From Clostridium sp. M62/1 (GTDB taxonomy: Bacteria > Bacillota > Clostridia > Lachnospirales > Lachnospiraceae): 64,000 bases of DNA. This document shows, one piece after another, positions 1 to 7,554 of this stretch. Every line of letters starts with the position of its first letter. The stretch's first letter is position 1. The notes beneath the pieces were generated by a model. The model ran no database searches, was not told the origin of the DNA, and saw nothing but the letters and a program-made list of their open reading frames with translations. Position numbers and translations under genes: made by a program. The stretch spans positions 1,308,001 to 1,372,000 of the forward strand of contig NZ_CP085988.1 of the NCBI RefSeq assembly GCF_020736365.1, read 5' to 3'.

Positions 1-104
1 GAGGCAGCGTCAGAGCGGAGAGCGTGTACGGAGTCGGAAGTGCATTTACGGTGGAGCTTCCGGACGGCGGCAGGCAGTCGGACGGGGCAGACAGGGGAGA
101 GTAA
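1..104 (+). CDS. Sensor histidine kinase, C-terminal end (partial)
   Basis: Reading from base 3 there is an open frame to the TAA at 102-104. It contains GSVRAES followed by YGVGSAFTVELP, which is the typical end of a HATPase_c domain: the G-rich strand, then the final beta strand with F-x-V-x-L-P. A short acidic and glycine-rich tail follows. Only about 33 residues lie in the window, so the signal sensed and the partner response regulator cannot be judged. The identification rests on the pattern of the terminal ATPase motif only. Confidence 0.72.
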   Translation, partial: GSVRAESVYGVGSAFTVELPDGGRQSDGADRGE

Positions 105-160
105 AACAAAGAAGGGAGAGTAAAACAAAGAACAGAAAAATTCAAAAGACAGAAAAATAC

Positions 161-208
161 AAAGGCTGCTGCAGGAAGCATATTTAAGCTTCAGTCAGCA
201 GCCTTTTA
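161..208. terminator. Bidirectional intrinsic terminator
   Basis: GGCTGCTG (164-171) pairs with CAGCAGCC (196-203). The stem is followed by TTTT on the plus strand and by a T-rich run on the minus strand. It lies between the kinase tail and the convergent hemerythrin gene and can serve both. Confidence 0.75.
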
Positions 209-260
209 TGATATTGCAGAAAACCTGTATCTGGTGGAAGAGGTCAAGCCGTTTCAGGGG

Positions 261-683
261 CTACAGCATATCAGGGTTATCGCGCATAAATTTGTACTCT
301 GCCACAGAGCGGTCAAAGCCCTTGATGTGGTAGAGCAGCCATTCGAGAACCTCGGTCTTTACCTTCTCCTCAAACTCGGCTGTAGGGCCGTTGGAAGCTG
401 CCAGCATGTCCTTTAATTCCTGGACAGACTTTTTCAGCTCTGCGTGCTTGGCCTTGTGCTCCTCATACCCGGGGTAGCCGATGGAAAGCTGCAGCTTTTC
501 CTCAGCGCCGAAGTGGAAGTCTGTGTAGTCGGACAGATAGCCGAGCATTTTCACTGCGCCTTCCTTGTCGCTTTTATTTTCACAGCTGATAAGCAGGTCG
601 TTGATTTTGGAAATCAGCTCCCTGTGCTGGGAATCGATCATTTCGTTTTTTGTAATCAGGTCGTCTGTGAATTCTGCGTACAT
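261..683 (-). CDS. Bacteriohemerythrin (non-heme di-iron O2-binding protein)
   Basis: A 140-residue single-domain hemerythrin, the usual length for bacteriohemerythrins. The di-iron ligand set is complete: H20 (in DSQH), H57 and E61 (HFGAEE), H76 and H80 (EEHKAKH), H119 and D124 (YHIKGFD). Such proteins bind O2 reversibly at a carboxylate-bridged di-iron site in the cytoplasm. In anaerobes they are thought to act in oxygen or NO scavenging, sensing or iron storage. There is no signal peptide and no fused sensor domain, so a soluble scavenger is the simplest reading. A GGAGG-type Shine-Dalgarno lies just upstream of the start. It is a monocistronic gene ending at the shared terminator. Confidence 0.93.
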   Translation of the reverse strand: MYAEFTDDLITKNEMIDSQHRELISKINDLLISCENKSDKEGAVKMLGYLSDYTDFHFGAEEKLQLSIGYPGYEEHKAKHAELKKSVQELKDMLAASNGPTAEFEEKVKTEVLEWLLYHIKGFDRSVAEYKFMRDNPDML

Positions 684-836
684 ATAAGTTCCTCCTTATT
701 TTTTCTTGCGGCGGTATATCTGAACGGTCATGAACTGCTGCCCGGTATTCTCTGCCGCAGGTGAAAACCCTGAAAGGGATTTTCTTAACTAAGTATACCA
801 TGATTGCGGAAAGAAAAAAAGACTGAAACAGAAAAA

Positions 837-872
837 GAGCGGCCAAATGAGTCAGATCCCATTTGGCCGCTC
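837..872 (-). terminator. Rho-independent terminator of the transporter/VOC unit
   Basis: A perfect 13-bp stem (837-849 with 860-872; arms begin GAGCGGCC) with a 10-base loop. On the minus strand it is followed by TTTTTC. It closes the leftward catabolic cluster. Confidence 0.9.
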
Positions 873-900
873 CTGTCAGTTTTCAGACATCAAAGGCAGC

Positions 901-1248
901 TTATTTCTGCATAATGTGGATAGCAAATCCGCCGAACTCTCCGTCCAGATAGACATTCTTGATCGTTCCGTCTTCATTGTAGGCAGCGGTATCCATCCGG
1001 AAGGAAAAGCCCTTCTCTTTTAACTCCTCCACGGCAGCTGTCAGATCCGGTGTGCGCATGGCGATGTGGCCATTTGTGCCGAGGAAGGGAGATTTCATGC
1101 ACTCGAAGTATGGGCCGCCGAATTCTGATTTCTGTCCGTGGCGGGGCTCTAAGTTAAACATCAGGCTCAGAAGCTGCGCCAGCTTTTCAGCCTCCTCAGG
1201 ATTCGCGGTGTTGATGCCGATATGCTCCAGTTCAAATTTATTTTTCAT
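901..1248 (-). CDS. VOC/glyoxalase-fold protein
   Basis: A 115-residue small protein with the vicinal-oxygen-chelate layout: LEHIGINTAN at the N-terminus, a central G-N-GHIAMRTPDL strand, an amphipathic helix (AAVEELKEKGF) and a C-terminal strand D-EFGGFAIHI. Metal-binding candidates are the His of EHIG, the His of GHIAM and E in DGEFG, as in glyoxalase I-like members. The ATG at 1248 is preferred over the GTG at 1254 because AGAGGT is then 8 bases upstream. It is the last gene of the transporter unit, 48 bp after the permease, and is followed at once by a strong terminator. It could be an epimerase, lyase or isomerase for the imported compound; the reaction is unknown. Confidence 0.75.
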   Translation of the reverse strand: MKNKFELEHIGINTANPEEAEKLAQLLSLMFNLEPRHGQKSEFGGPYFECMKSPFLGTNGHIAMRTPDLTAAVEELKEKGFSFRMDTAAYNEDGTIKNVYLDGEFGGFAIHIMQK

Positions 1249-1296
1249 AATCACGTACCTCTTTTCTTGAACACTCTGTTTTCAGCATTCCTGCAG

Positions 1297-2577
1297 TTAC
1301 ATTGGGAATACAATCAGGGCACCGGCTGTCAGGAACAGCAGTCGGATAAAGTACTGGGGAATTGTAAACTTACAGAACTCCTTGCTGCTGTAATTTCCGA
1401 CGCCCATAACCATGGCCGGCATACCGTCGATGGGGAGGAAGTGTCCGCACCAACCGGAGATAACGATGGCACATGCAGCGGCCGTCGGATCCAGTCCCAG
1501 GCTTGTACAGGTGGCAATGGCCAGAGGAGCAAATACGTAAACGGTACCGATTGTAGAGCCTGTCAGAGTTGCCAGAACGCTGGTCAGGATACAGAATACA
1601 AAAATCATGACAAATGGATTTACGTTTGTTCCGAGCATATTTGCAACAGTGGAACCAACCAGATCGGTCAGTCCTGTGCTTCCGAGAGCGTCGGCAACAC
1701 CGATAACACCGGCTGACATAAGGATAATCGGAGCGCTGATCGCATCGCGGATCTCTTTGAAATCCATTACGCCTGTAACCAGGATGACGGCGACAGAAAG
1801 ACCGGCAATGGCATAGCCGGCGTCACCGATCGTGCTCTGGAGGAGCATGCCGATTACGGCTACTACGAATACGATATAGGTAACATTCTCTTTCCACTTC
1901 GGAAGAGAGACGGCTGCGGCCTCCTGAACCTTGGCTGCGTCCTCAGAAGCTGCGGAGATGGGATGATCCGGCAGAAACTTGTACTGGATGACGCAGTTTA
2001 ACAGGAAACCAACGGACAGGAAAAAGTTTACGACTGCAAACTTTGCAACAGAAACCTGTGCCATTACGCCTGCACTGTTTAAAACAGCGATAACAATACC
2101 GTACTGCAATGCAGTATTGAATGGGATTAACGGGTGGTTGGCTGCGAATCCGGCAGTCATAACGACCTTGGACGGGGGCAGCTTTTTGCTGTAAGGAAGC
2201 GTGGACAGAAGTCCGATAACCATAACATAGTATGCTGTAGAACCTGTACCGAACAGGCTGCAGCCCAGCATAACAATGAGAATCATGAGCAGGTAGGCTT
2301 TGAGTCCTCCCTTGTTGGCTATGTTGAACATGGTTCTCTTAAAGGCAGCGATGAAGCTGGTTTTCTGAAGCGCTGCAATGATTGCCATGAACTCGGCAAG
2401 CATTACGATAGTAGCGTTGGAAAATCCGCCGAAAGCAGCCTTAATGTCGGCGATGCCGAAGATGACAAGCAAAAGACAGGCGAGCAGCGGCGGCGCGCCG
2501 AAAGGCAGCTTGTCCATCATGATCAGGACGACCATGAACGCTGTGATTGCTAAAGCAATAATCATCTGGGTGGTCAT
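1297..2577 (-). CDS. IT-superfamily (SLC13/CitMHS-like) anion permease
   Basis: A 426-residue integral membrane protein with about 11-12 hydrophobic segments and two similar halves. The re-entrant loop motifs GTGSTAYYV, in the first half, and LTGSTIGTVYVF plus GHFLPIDGMPA, in the second, resemble the S-N/T and P-x-P loops of ion transporter superfamily carriers for di- and tricarboxylates. The ATG at 2577 is chosen because AAGGAGGG sits 6-7 bases upstream; an upstream 20-codon extension has no ribosome site. It has its own promoter (2665-2693) and lies downstream of the terminator that ends the enzyme operon. Linkage to acid-sugar enzymes suggests it imports the polyhydroxy acid substrate. 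Citrate or another dicarboxylate is an alternative. Confidence 0.82.
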   Translation of the reverse strand: MTTQMIIALAITAFMVVLIMMDKLPFGAPPLLACLLLVIFGIADIKAAFGGFSNATIVMLAEFMAIIAALQKTSFIAAFKRTMFNIANKGGLKAYLLMILIVMLGCSLFGTGSTAYYVMVIGLLSTLPYSKKLPPSKVVMTAGFAANHPLIPFNTALQYGIVIAVLNSAGVMAQVSVAKFAVVNFFLSVGFLLNCVIQYKFLPDHPISAASEDAAKVQEAAAVSLPKWKENVTYIVFVVAVIGMLLQSTIGDAGYAIAGLSVAVILVTGVMDFKEIRDAISAPIILMSAGVIGVADALGSTGLTDLVGSTVANMLGTNVNPFVMIFVFCILTSVLATLTGSTIGTVYVFAPLAIATCTSLGLDPTAAACAIVISGWCGHFLPIDGMPAMVMGVGNYSSKEFCKFTIPQYFIRLLFLTAGALIVFPM

Positions 2578-2664
2578 GTGAAGTTCCCTCCTTGTGTTTT
2601 TGCTGTATTCATACAGGTATGTAGCTGCAATTTGCACAATTCTGTATGGCTTTATCTGATGATA

Positions 2665-2693
2665 ATTATATAAGATGACCGAATTTATGACAA
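2665..2693 (-). promoter_or_regulatory. Sigma-A-type promoter of the permease gene
   Basis: On the minus strand TTGTCA (2693-2688) and TATAAT (2670-2665) are separated by exactly 17 bp. A leader of about 80 nt leads to the ATG at 2577. Confidence 0.8.
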
Positions 2694-2751
2694 GAAAATA
2701 AACAGATTAATGTGTTGCATTTAGAAACAAATATAAAAAATATATAAACTC

Positions 2752-2810
2752 AACGTAAAAAACGTTAAAAAATGAAACGATATAAATTAAAAGTCAATGA
2801 AAAGTTTCAT
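2752..2810. promoter_or_regulatory. Cluster of inverted repeats upstream of the permease promoter
   Basis: AACGT-N5-ACGTT occupies 2752-2766, TGAAAC (2773-2778) faces GTTTCA (2804-2809), and ATGAAA-AG-TTTCAT is a palindrome at 2797-2810. They lie 60-120 bp upstream of the permease -35 box, as expected for activator sites. The GTTTC/GAAAC half-site recurs at 8970-8984 next to the regulator, so both may bind the PrpR-like protein. Short open frames here (for example 2772-2969) look non-coding. The rest of 2578-3008 shows nothing else. Confidence 0.45.
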
Positions 2811-2942
2811 ATTAGAACATTCGAACGGACTGGAAAAAGACAGATTGCACGAAAAAGTAAAAAAGGAAGCAAAAAAATTGCTGTTTTTATCAGTGGGTGT
2901 GAAATGGGAGAGCTGTACTGGTTTCCGGTTTCGCCATTTGAA

Positions 2943-2992
2943 AGGAGCCGGCTCCTATTTGGACAATGACTGCCAAATAAAAGCCGGCTCCT
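2943..2992 (-). terminator. Hairpin after the pdxA2-like gene
   Basis: A 10-bp arm AGGAGCCGGC (2943-2952) pairs with 2983-2992, and an inner ATTTGG/CCAAAT stem stacks inside. It lies directly after the stop of the minus-strand enzyme operon. There is no clean U-tract, so termination may be partial. Confidence 0.6.
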
Positions 2993-3008
2993 AAAGATAT
3001 GCCCCGGT

Positions 3009-4082
3009 CTACGCCCGGCGTCCCTTTGCCATGCGGATGGCATAGTCGATGGCGTTCACAAGGCTGAGCTCGTTGCTGGTTCCCTTTCCTGCCAGGGCGA
3101 AGCCTGTGCCGTGATCCACACTGGTGCGGATGATCGGAAGACCCAGGGTAATATTGACGCCTTCCACGGCTTTCCAGGATTTCAGCTCACGGTCATAGAC
3201 AAAGCCTACGGTTTTCAGAGGGATATGTCCCTGATCGTGGTACATGCATACGACGATGTCGTACCAGCCGCCGAGAGCCTCTGAAAATACACTGTCCGGA
3301 GGGATGGGGCCCATGGCGTTGATTCCCTCAGCCTTAGCCGCCTCGATGGCGGGGCTTATCTCTTCCCTCTCTTCCGTGCCGAACAGGCCGTTCTCACCGC
3401 AGTGGGGATTCAGGCCGGCAACGGCAACCTTCGGGTTTTCGATTCCCATATCCCTGCAGGCCTTATCTGCAATCTCGATTACCTCCAGAACGCGGTCCTT
3501 CTTTACCCGGTCGCAGGCTTCCCGCAGGGAGACGTGGGTGGAAACGTGCACCACCCGCAGGTCGTGGTGGGCCAGCATCATCGTGTATTTCTTTGTATTG
3601 GTGTAGGCTGCATAGATCTCTGTGTGGCCGTCAAAATGTGTGTATCCGTCAGATTTCTCGCCGTGATAGAACTCCAGAGCCTTATTCATGGCTTCCTTGT
3701 TCAGAGCGTTCGTGCAGGTTGCGTCCACCTCTCCTGCCAGAGCCAGCTCGATGACCTTTCTGACGCACTGGAAGGCAGCGTTTCCTCCCTCGATGCTCAC
3801 CTGACCGATGGGGAATGCGCTCACATCCTGGATTAATTCCAGGTGCAGCACGTCAATGGTGCCGGACTCAAATAAGGCGTCGCTTACCTTTTCACAGCGG
3901 TGAATATTGATGTCGGGACGGCCAACGAAACGGGCCGCCTGTTCGATCATCTTGGCATCGCCGACCACGATGGGGCGGCAGCGGTCATAGACATCGGCGT
4001 GAGCCAGCGCTTTGACGGTGATCTCCGGGCCATTGCCTGCAGGATCACCCATGGTAATACCGACAATCGGCTTTTCGTTCAT
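3009..4082 (-). CDS. pdxA2: PdxA2-type 4-phospho-acid-sugar 3-dehydrogenase
   Basis: A 357-residue member of the PdxA family. The glycine-rich start GITMGDPAGNGPEI is typical. Metal-binding histidines equivalent to E. coli PdxA H166, H211 and H266 are seen as H183 (STHVS), H227 (NPHCGE) and H282 (YHDQGH). PdxA in vitamin B6 synthesis oxidises 4-phosphohydroxythreonine. The paralogue PdxA2 acts on 4-phospho-D-threonate or -erythronate and, by oxidation and decarboxylation, yields DHAP and CO2 in a NAD-dependent step. The DUF1537 kinase in the same operon strongly favours this catabolic role over B6 synthesis. It starts 19 bp after the aldolase gene with a GGAGG ribosome site and is the last gene before the 2943-2992 hairpin. 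Confidence 0.87.
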   Translation of the reverse strand: MNEKPIVGITMGDPAGNGPEITVKALAHADVYDRCRPIVVGDAKMIEQAARFVGRPDINIHRCEKVSDALFESGTIDVLHLELIQDVSAFPIGQVSIEGGNAAFQCVRKVIELALAGEVDATCTNALNKEAMNKALEFYHGEKSDGYTHFDGHTEIYAAYTNTKKYTMMLAHHDLRVVHVSTHVSLREACDRVKKDRVLEVIEIADKACRDMGIENPKVAVAGLNPHCGENGLFGTEEREEISPAIEAAKAEGINAMGPIPPDSVFSEALGGWYDIVVCMYHDQGHIPLKTVGFVYDRELKSWKAVEGVNITLGLPIIRTSVDHGTGFALAGKGTSNELSLVNAIDYAIRMAKGRRA

Positions 4083-4101
4083 GGTCGTACCTCCTCCCAG
4101 G

Positions 4102-5010
4102 TTAGTGCATGCCCTTGGCTTCGTTTTCTGCCAGAACCTTCTTCAGTGCCTTGATGCCCTCCTCAGGAACCTGGTTGAACGGCGCGCGGCACGGTCCTAC
4201 GTTGTAGCCTAACAGGCGTGTGGCAGTCTTGACAATGGTGTTCGGGTTGCCGTATTTGAAGCAGGCGCGGAAGCTCTGGATGCTCTCGTTGGCAGCCTTG
4301 GCCTCCTCAATTTTGCCCTCCATGAAGAGGTTGTAGATGGATGCCATGGTGTGCGGGTAAACATTTGCGCAGCCTGCGATTCCGCCTGTGCCGCCTGCAA
4401 GCAGGGTCCAGATAATTAACTGGTCGTTGCCGGACAGGGTACAGAACTTGCCGTTTGTTTTCTTCTTTCCTGCGTCAATGTAGCCCAGGATGTTTGTGAA
4501 GTTTCCGCTGGAATCCTTTGCTCCCACGATATTCTCGATCTGTGCCAGCCGACCTACTGTGGCGGGAGCCAGGGCGTTTCCTGTGCGGGCCGGGATGTTG
4601 TAGAGAACGATCGGCATGTCAACGGCCTCAGCCACAGCCCTGTAGTGCTCGTAGAGCTCGTCCTGGCTGGCAGCTGCAAAGCTGGGAGTGATGATGGAGA
4701 GCACGTCTGCGCCGGCAGCCTGTGCCATCTTGCTCTGCTCGATGGTCTCCTTTGTGGAGATGCAGCCTGTGCCTGCGTATACCGGGACACGGCCGTTGCA
4801 CTGCTCGATTACGGTTTCCAGTACCAGCTGCTTTTCCTTGGCGTTCAGGATGTAGCCCTCGCCGTTTGTTCCGAATGGGAAGAGAGCGTGAACGCCGCCC
4901 TCGATCATGCGGTCTACCTGGTTGCGAAGTTCAGCTACGTTGATGCTCTCATCGTCGTTCATAGGTGTGAGAATTGGCGGGATGATACCTTTGATTTCAA
5001 CTGCTTTCAT
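4102..5010 (-). CDS. DapA/NanA-family class I aldolase (DHDPS superfamily)
   Basis: A 302-residue (beta/alpha)8 aldolase of the dihydrodipicolinate synthase/N-acetylneuraminate lyase family. It shows GTNGE (47-51), the catalytic tyrosine Y137 in LYNIPARTGN, and the Schiff-base lysine K165 in GAKDSSGN. Family members cleave or form 2-keto acids through a pyruvate enamine. The operon context (acid-sugar kinase, PdxA2, sialidase-fold protein) argues for a catabolic lyase giving pyruvate plus an aldehyde rather than lysine synthesis. Candidate substrates are 2-keto-3-deoxy acids or a sialic-acid-like ulosonate. The exact substrate cannot be read from sequence. An AGGAGG site lies upstream of the ATG at 5010. 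Confidence 0.87.
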   Translation of the reverse strand: MKAVEIKGIIPPILTPMNDDESINVAELRNQVDRMIEGGVHALFPFGTNGEGYILNAKEKQLVLETVIEQCNGRVPVYAGTGCISTKETIEQSKMAQAAGADVLSIITPSFAAASQDELYEHYRAVAEAVDMPIVLYNIPARTGNALAPATVGRLAQIENIVGAKDSSGNFTNILGYIDAGKKKTNGKFCTLSGNDQLIIWTLLAGGTGGIAGCANVYPHTMASIYNLFMEGKIEEAKAANESIQSFRACFKYGNPNTIVKTATRLLGYNVGPCRAPFNQVPEEGIKALKKVLAENEAKGMH

Positions 5011-5132
5011 AAAAAAATCCTCCTGTTCATTTATTCTTATAGTCTGTATGACTGATTCTGCAGAGGCAAAACAGTTCCGGACGGCGGCAGGGAAAAGCTC
5101 TTTGGCCCCTGCTGCCGGGAAACATGGTTCCT

Positions 5133-6296
5133 CTATAAAATTTCCATATAAAGGGCCCGGGCGTCCTCAGGCGTTACGGTGCGCGGATTATTGACTAACA
5201 GGCGCTGTACCTGCATGCCTGCCTCTACAAGGCTGTCCAGATCACTCTCCGGCACGCCGAATTCCTTGAGGCTTGTGGGGATGTCGAGATGTTTTACAAT
5301 CTCCTCCAGCCGGCTGATGATCCATGCAGACTTCTCAGCGGCGGTTTTGCAGGTCTTTACCTCGTCGTGGCAGCAGCGGTCGTAGGCGATGGCGAAGCGC
5401 TCACGGCAGGCCGGCTCATTAAAGCGCATAACCGGTGCCAGCAGAATGGCGTTTGAAACGCCGTGGGCAATATGGTATTTGCCGCCCAGCGGGTAGCTTA
5501 AAGCGTGTACGGCTGTGGTGCCGCTGGCTGTGATAGCCAGACCGCCGTAGTAGGCTGCAATCTGCATGCGGTTTTTCTCTGTCATGGCCTCCGGATCGTC
5601 GCAGGCCTTCTCGATGTTGTTGAGGATCAGGTCCAGTCCCTCCAGGGCATAGAGATCGCTGAAGGGGTTGGCCTTGTTGCTGGTGAAGCACTCAATGCAG
5701 TGGGCCAGAGCGTCCACTCCTGTGGCAGCGGCGATCTTGCGCGGCAGATTCTTGATCATGCGCGCATCGAGGATCACATAGTCGGCGATCATGTTCTCAT
5801 TGACGATTCCCACCTTTAACTCCTTCTCGGGAACTGCCACAATGGCGTTCGGGGTAACCTCTGCGCCTGTGCCGGCAGTGGTTGGGATCAGGATGATCGG
5901 AACGCATTTTTTCGCGCGGCCGGGATCGTCCAAGAGCTCCTTAACACCGTACTCATCGGTAACCAGAATGCTGGCCAGCTTTGCAGCGTCCATAACGCTT
6001 CCGCCGCCGCAGGCAACGATCATGTCAGCGCCGCTTGCCTTGAACTCGTCTACCAGCTTCTGAACAGCCATGTAGCTGGGCTCTGCCGGCAGCTCATCTA
6101 ATACATAGTAGTCAGCTCCTGCTGCCTTCACTGCCTCCTCCGGCAGAGAGAACAGACCGGCTGCCTCGATTCCCTTGTCAGTGAACATTGCCACGCGCTT
6201 TACCCCGTTTAATTTGAGGATGGCGGTAATGTTGTCCATAGCGTTTTCCCCGCCGTATACGGCATGGGGCATTTTAAGATTGTAGGTGGTAAGCAT
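5133..6296 (-). CDS. Iron-containing alcohol dehydrogenase (group III), operon member
   Basis: 387 residues with the full Fe-ADH layout. An N-terminal Rossmann-like half carries GGGSVMDAAK (97-106) for NAD(P), then PTTAGTGAEVT (138-148). A helical half carries metal ligands D195 and H199 (GVDALAHCIE), H264 and H278 (KYHIAHG). Such enzymes interconvert alcohols or hydroxy acids and aldehydes or ketones. Here it could oxidise a hydroxy-acid substrate or reduce the aldehyde released by the neighbouring aldolase. It lies 122 bp upstream of the aldolase gene and 68 bp after the BNR gene, with GGAGG before the ATG. It is distinct from the second Fe-ADH in the window at 40052-41230. Confidence 0.9.
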   Translation of the reverse strand: MLTTYNLKMPHAVYGGENAMDNITAILKLNGVKRVAMFTDKGIEAAGLFSLPEEAVKAAGADYYVLDELPAEPSYMAVQKLVDEFKASGADMIVACGGGSVMDAAKLASILVTDEYGVKELLDDPGRAKKCVPIILIPTTAGTGAEVTPNAIVAVPEKELKVGIVNENMIADYVILDARMIKNLPRKIAAATGVDALAHCIECFTSNKANPFSDLYALEGLDLILNNIEKACDDPEAMTEKNRMQIAAYYGGLAITASGTTAVHALSYPLGGKYHIAHGVSNAILLAPVMRFNEPACRERFAIAYDRCCHDEVKTCKTAAEKSAWIISRLEEIVKHLDIPTSLKEFGVPESDLDSLVEAGMQVQRLLVNNPRTVTPEDARALYMEIL

Positions 6297-6364
6297 GGTT
6301 GATAACCTCCTTGTTCTGTTTGCTTCTGTTTTATCTTTATCTGTTCTGCCCTTGAAGAACCGGC

Positions 6365-7525
6365 TTAGCGGCTCTGAGCAGCAGTCGGATTGTAGAGTCC
6401 CACGCGCTCCCGCTTTTCGCCGAGAATATCCTGCTCGGTGAAGCGCACGTACTTGACTCCCTGGCGGGTGCGGGCGGCATAGGCCAGATGAATCATTCCG
6501 TCTTTTCCCTGCATGATATAGGGGTATTCGTACTGTTTGTTGTTGGTCTTGTTTTCATCGCCGATGAATCCCTCGCCGCGCTCCATCCAGCGGATGATGG
6601 GGAAGGTCAGACCGCCGTCCTCAGACAGGGCCACTGCCACCGGGCAGCGAAGTCCCGGCCATGCTGCCTTTCCAGGCTGTGGATCCGGCGTGCAGGTAGG
6701 ATTGTAGGCGATGGCGATGCGGCCGCTCTGCAGCTTGACTGCGCTGATGCTGGAGTTATTGTTCGGAAGGGGAGTCGGCTCAGGCTTACTCCAGGTTTCG
6801 CCCCAGTCGAAGGACTCGCTGCGGTGAATGCGGTAGGCCTCGCGGTTTCTCATGAAGGCAGCCAGGTGACCTGGCTCCAGCTCCACCACATTGGCATGTA
6901 CGTGGCCGTTGCTCTCCGGCATCATAACCTTTTTCCACGTTTTTCCCTGATCATCGGAGATGCGGAAGGCTGTCGGATCGCCGGACAGACCGTCTGCAGA
7001 ATCGGTGCAGATCCAGTTGGAGAAAATCCAGCGTCCGTTGGAGAGGATCTGAATGGGCTGGCGGCAGAAGGTTCCCTCCTCCGGGAATATGGTTTCATAC
7101 GGTCCCCAGGTGAGGCCTCCGTCTGTGCTCTTCTGACAGCGCACAACAGAGGTAAACTGCATATTATCCTTGCCCTCCTGGCGGTCCAGCTGGGCTGTGT
7201 ACATGGCCCACACTGCGCTGTCAGGGCCGTAGAACAGGGAGGGATTCTGTTCGCTGCGGGTCGGGTCGCTGGAGATATCCACAGGCGGAAGCCATGCCTG
7301 TCCGTCCTTGGGAAGGCGGGAACATACAATGTGAACGTCAGCGCTTCCCTCGTAGGTTCCGGCAAACCAGCAGCACAGCAGGTCGCCGTTTGGCAGTTCC
7401 ACCATGGCCGGCGCGTGAGCAGTCGGGTAGCCGCCGTTTGGAATCAGGGCCTCGATGGTGCCCATCTCTTCATTTTCATAAACGGTTCCATCCCAGGTAA
7501 GTCCCGGGAGCTTTGGATATGTCAT
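6365..7525 (-). CDS. Cytoplasmic BNR/sialidase-fold protein with four Asp-boxes
   Basis: A 386-residue six-bladed propeller-type protein. Four Asp-box motifs (S-x-D-x-G-x-T-W/F) are visible at about residues 133-140, 190-197, 238-245 and 301-308. There is no signal peptide or membrane segment, so it works inside the cell. This is unlike exported sialidases and like the predicted neuraminidase (BNR_2) family. The ATG at 7525 is preferred because GGAGGT lies 7 bases upstream; the in-frame ATG at 7540 is part of that ribosome site. It sits between an acid-sugar kinase and an Fe-ADH, suggesting a hydrolase, lyase or lactonase that acts on the imported compound before the aldolase and kinase steps. 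True sialidase activity is doubtful without evidence for the arginine triad. Confidence 0.8.
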   Translation of the reverse strand: MTYPKLPGLTWDGTVYENEEMGTIEALIPNGGYPTAHAPAMVELPNGDLLCCWFAGTYEGSADVHIVCSRLPKDGQAWLPPVDISSDPTRSEQNPSLFYGPDSAVWAMYTAQLDRQEGKDNMQFTSVVRCQKSTDGGLTWGPYETIFPEEGTFCRQPIQILSNGRWIFSNWICTDSADGLSGDPTAFRISDDQGKTWKKVMMPESNGHVHANVVELEPGHLAAFMRNREAYRIHRSESFDWGETWSKPEPTPLPNNNSSISAVKLQSGRIAIAYNPTCTPDPQPGKAAWPGLRCPVAVALSEDGGLTFPIIRWMERGEGFIGDENKTNNKQYEYPYIMQGKDGMIHLAYAARTRQGVKYVRFTEQDILGEKRERVGLYNPTAAQSR

Positions 7526-7554
7526 ATCGTGTACCTCCATTGTATTTGCAATTT

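Noticed and set aside
2772..2994. Two overlapping 65-codon open frames
   Set aside because: They are very AT-rich, Lys-rich, without ribosome sites, and overlap regulatory repeats and the pdxA2 terminator.
3009..4082. Role as PdxA in vitamin B6 synthesis
   Set aside because: No other B6 gene nearby; the operon with a DUF1537 kinase fits the catabolic PdxA2 role.
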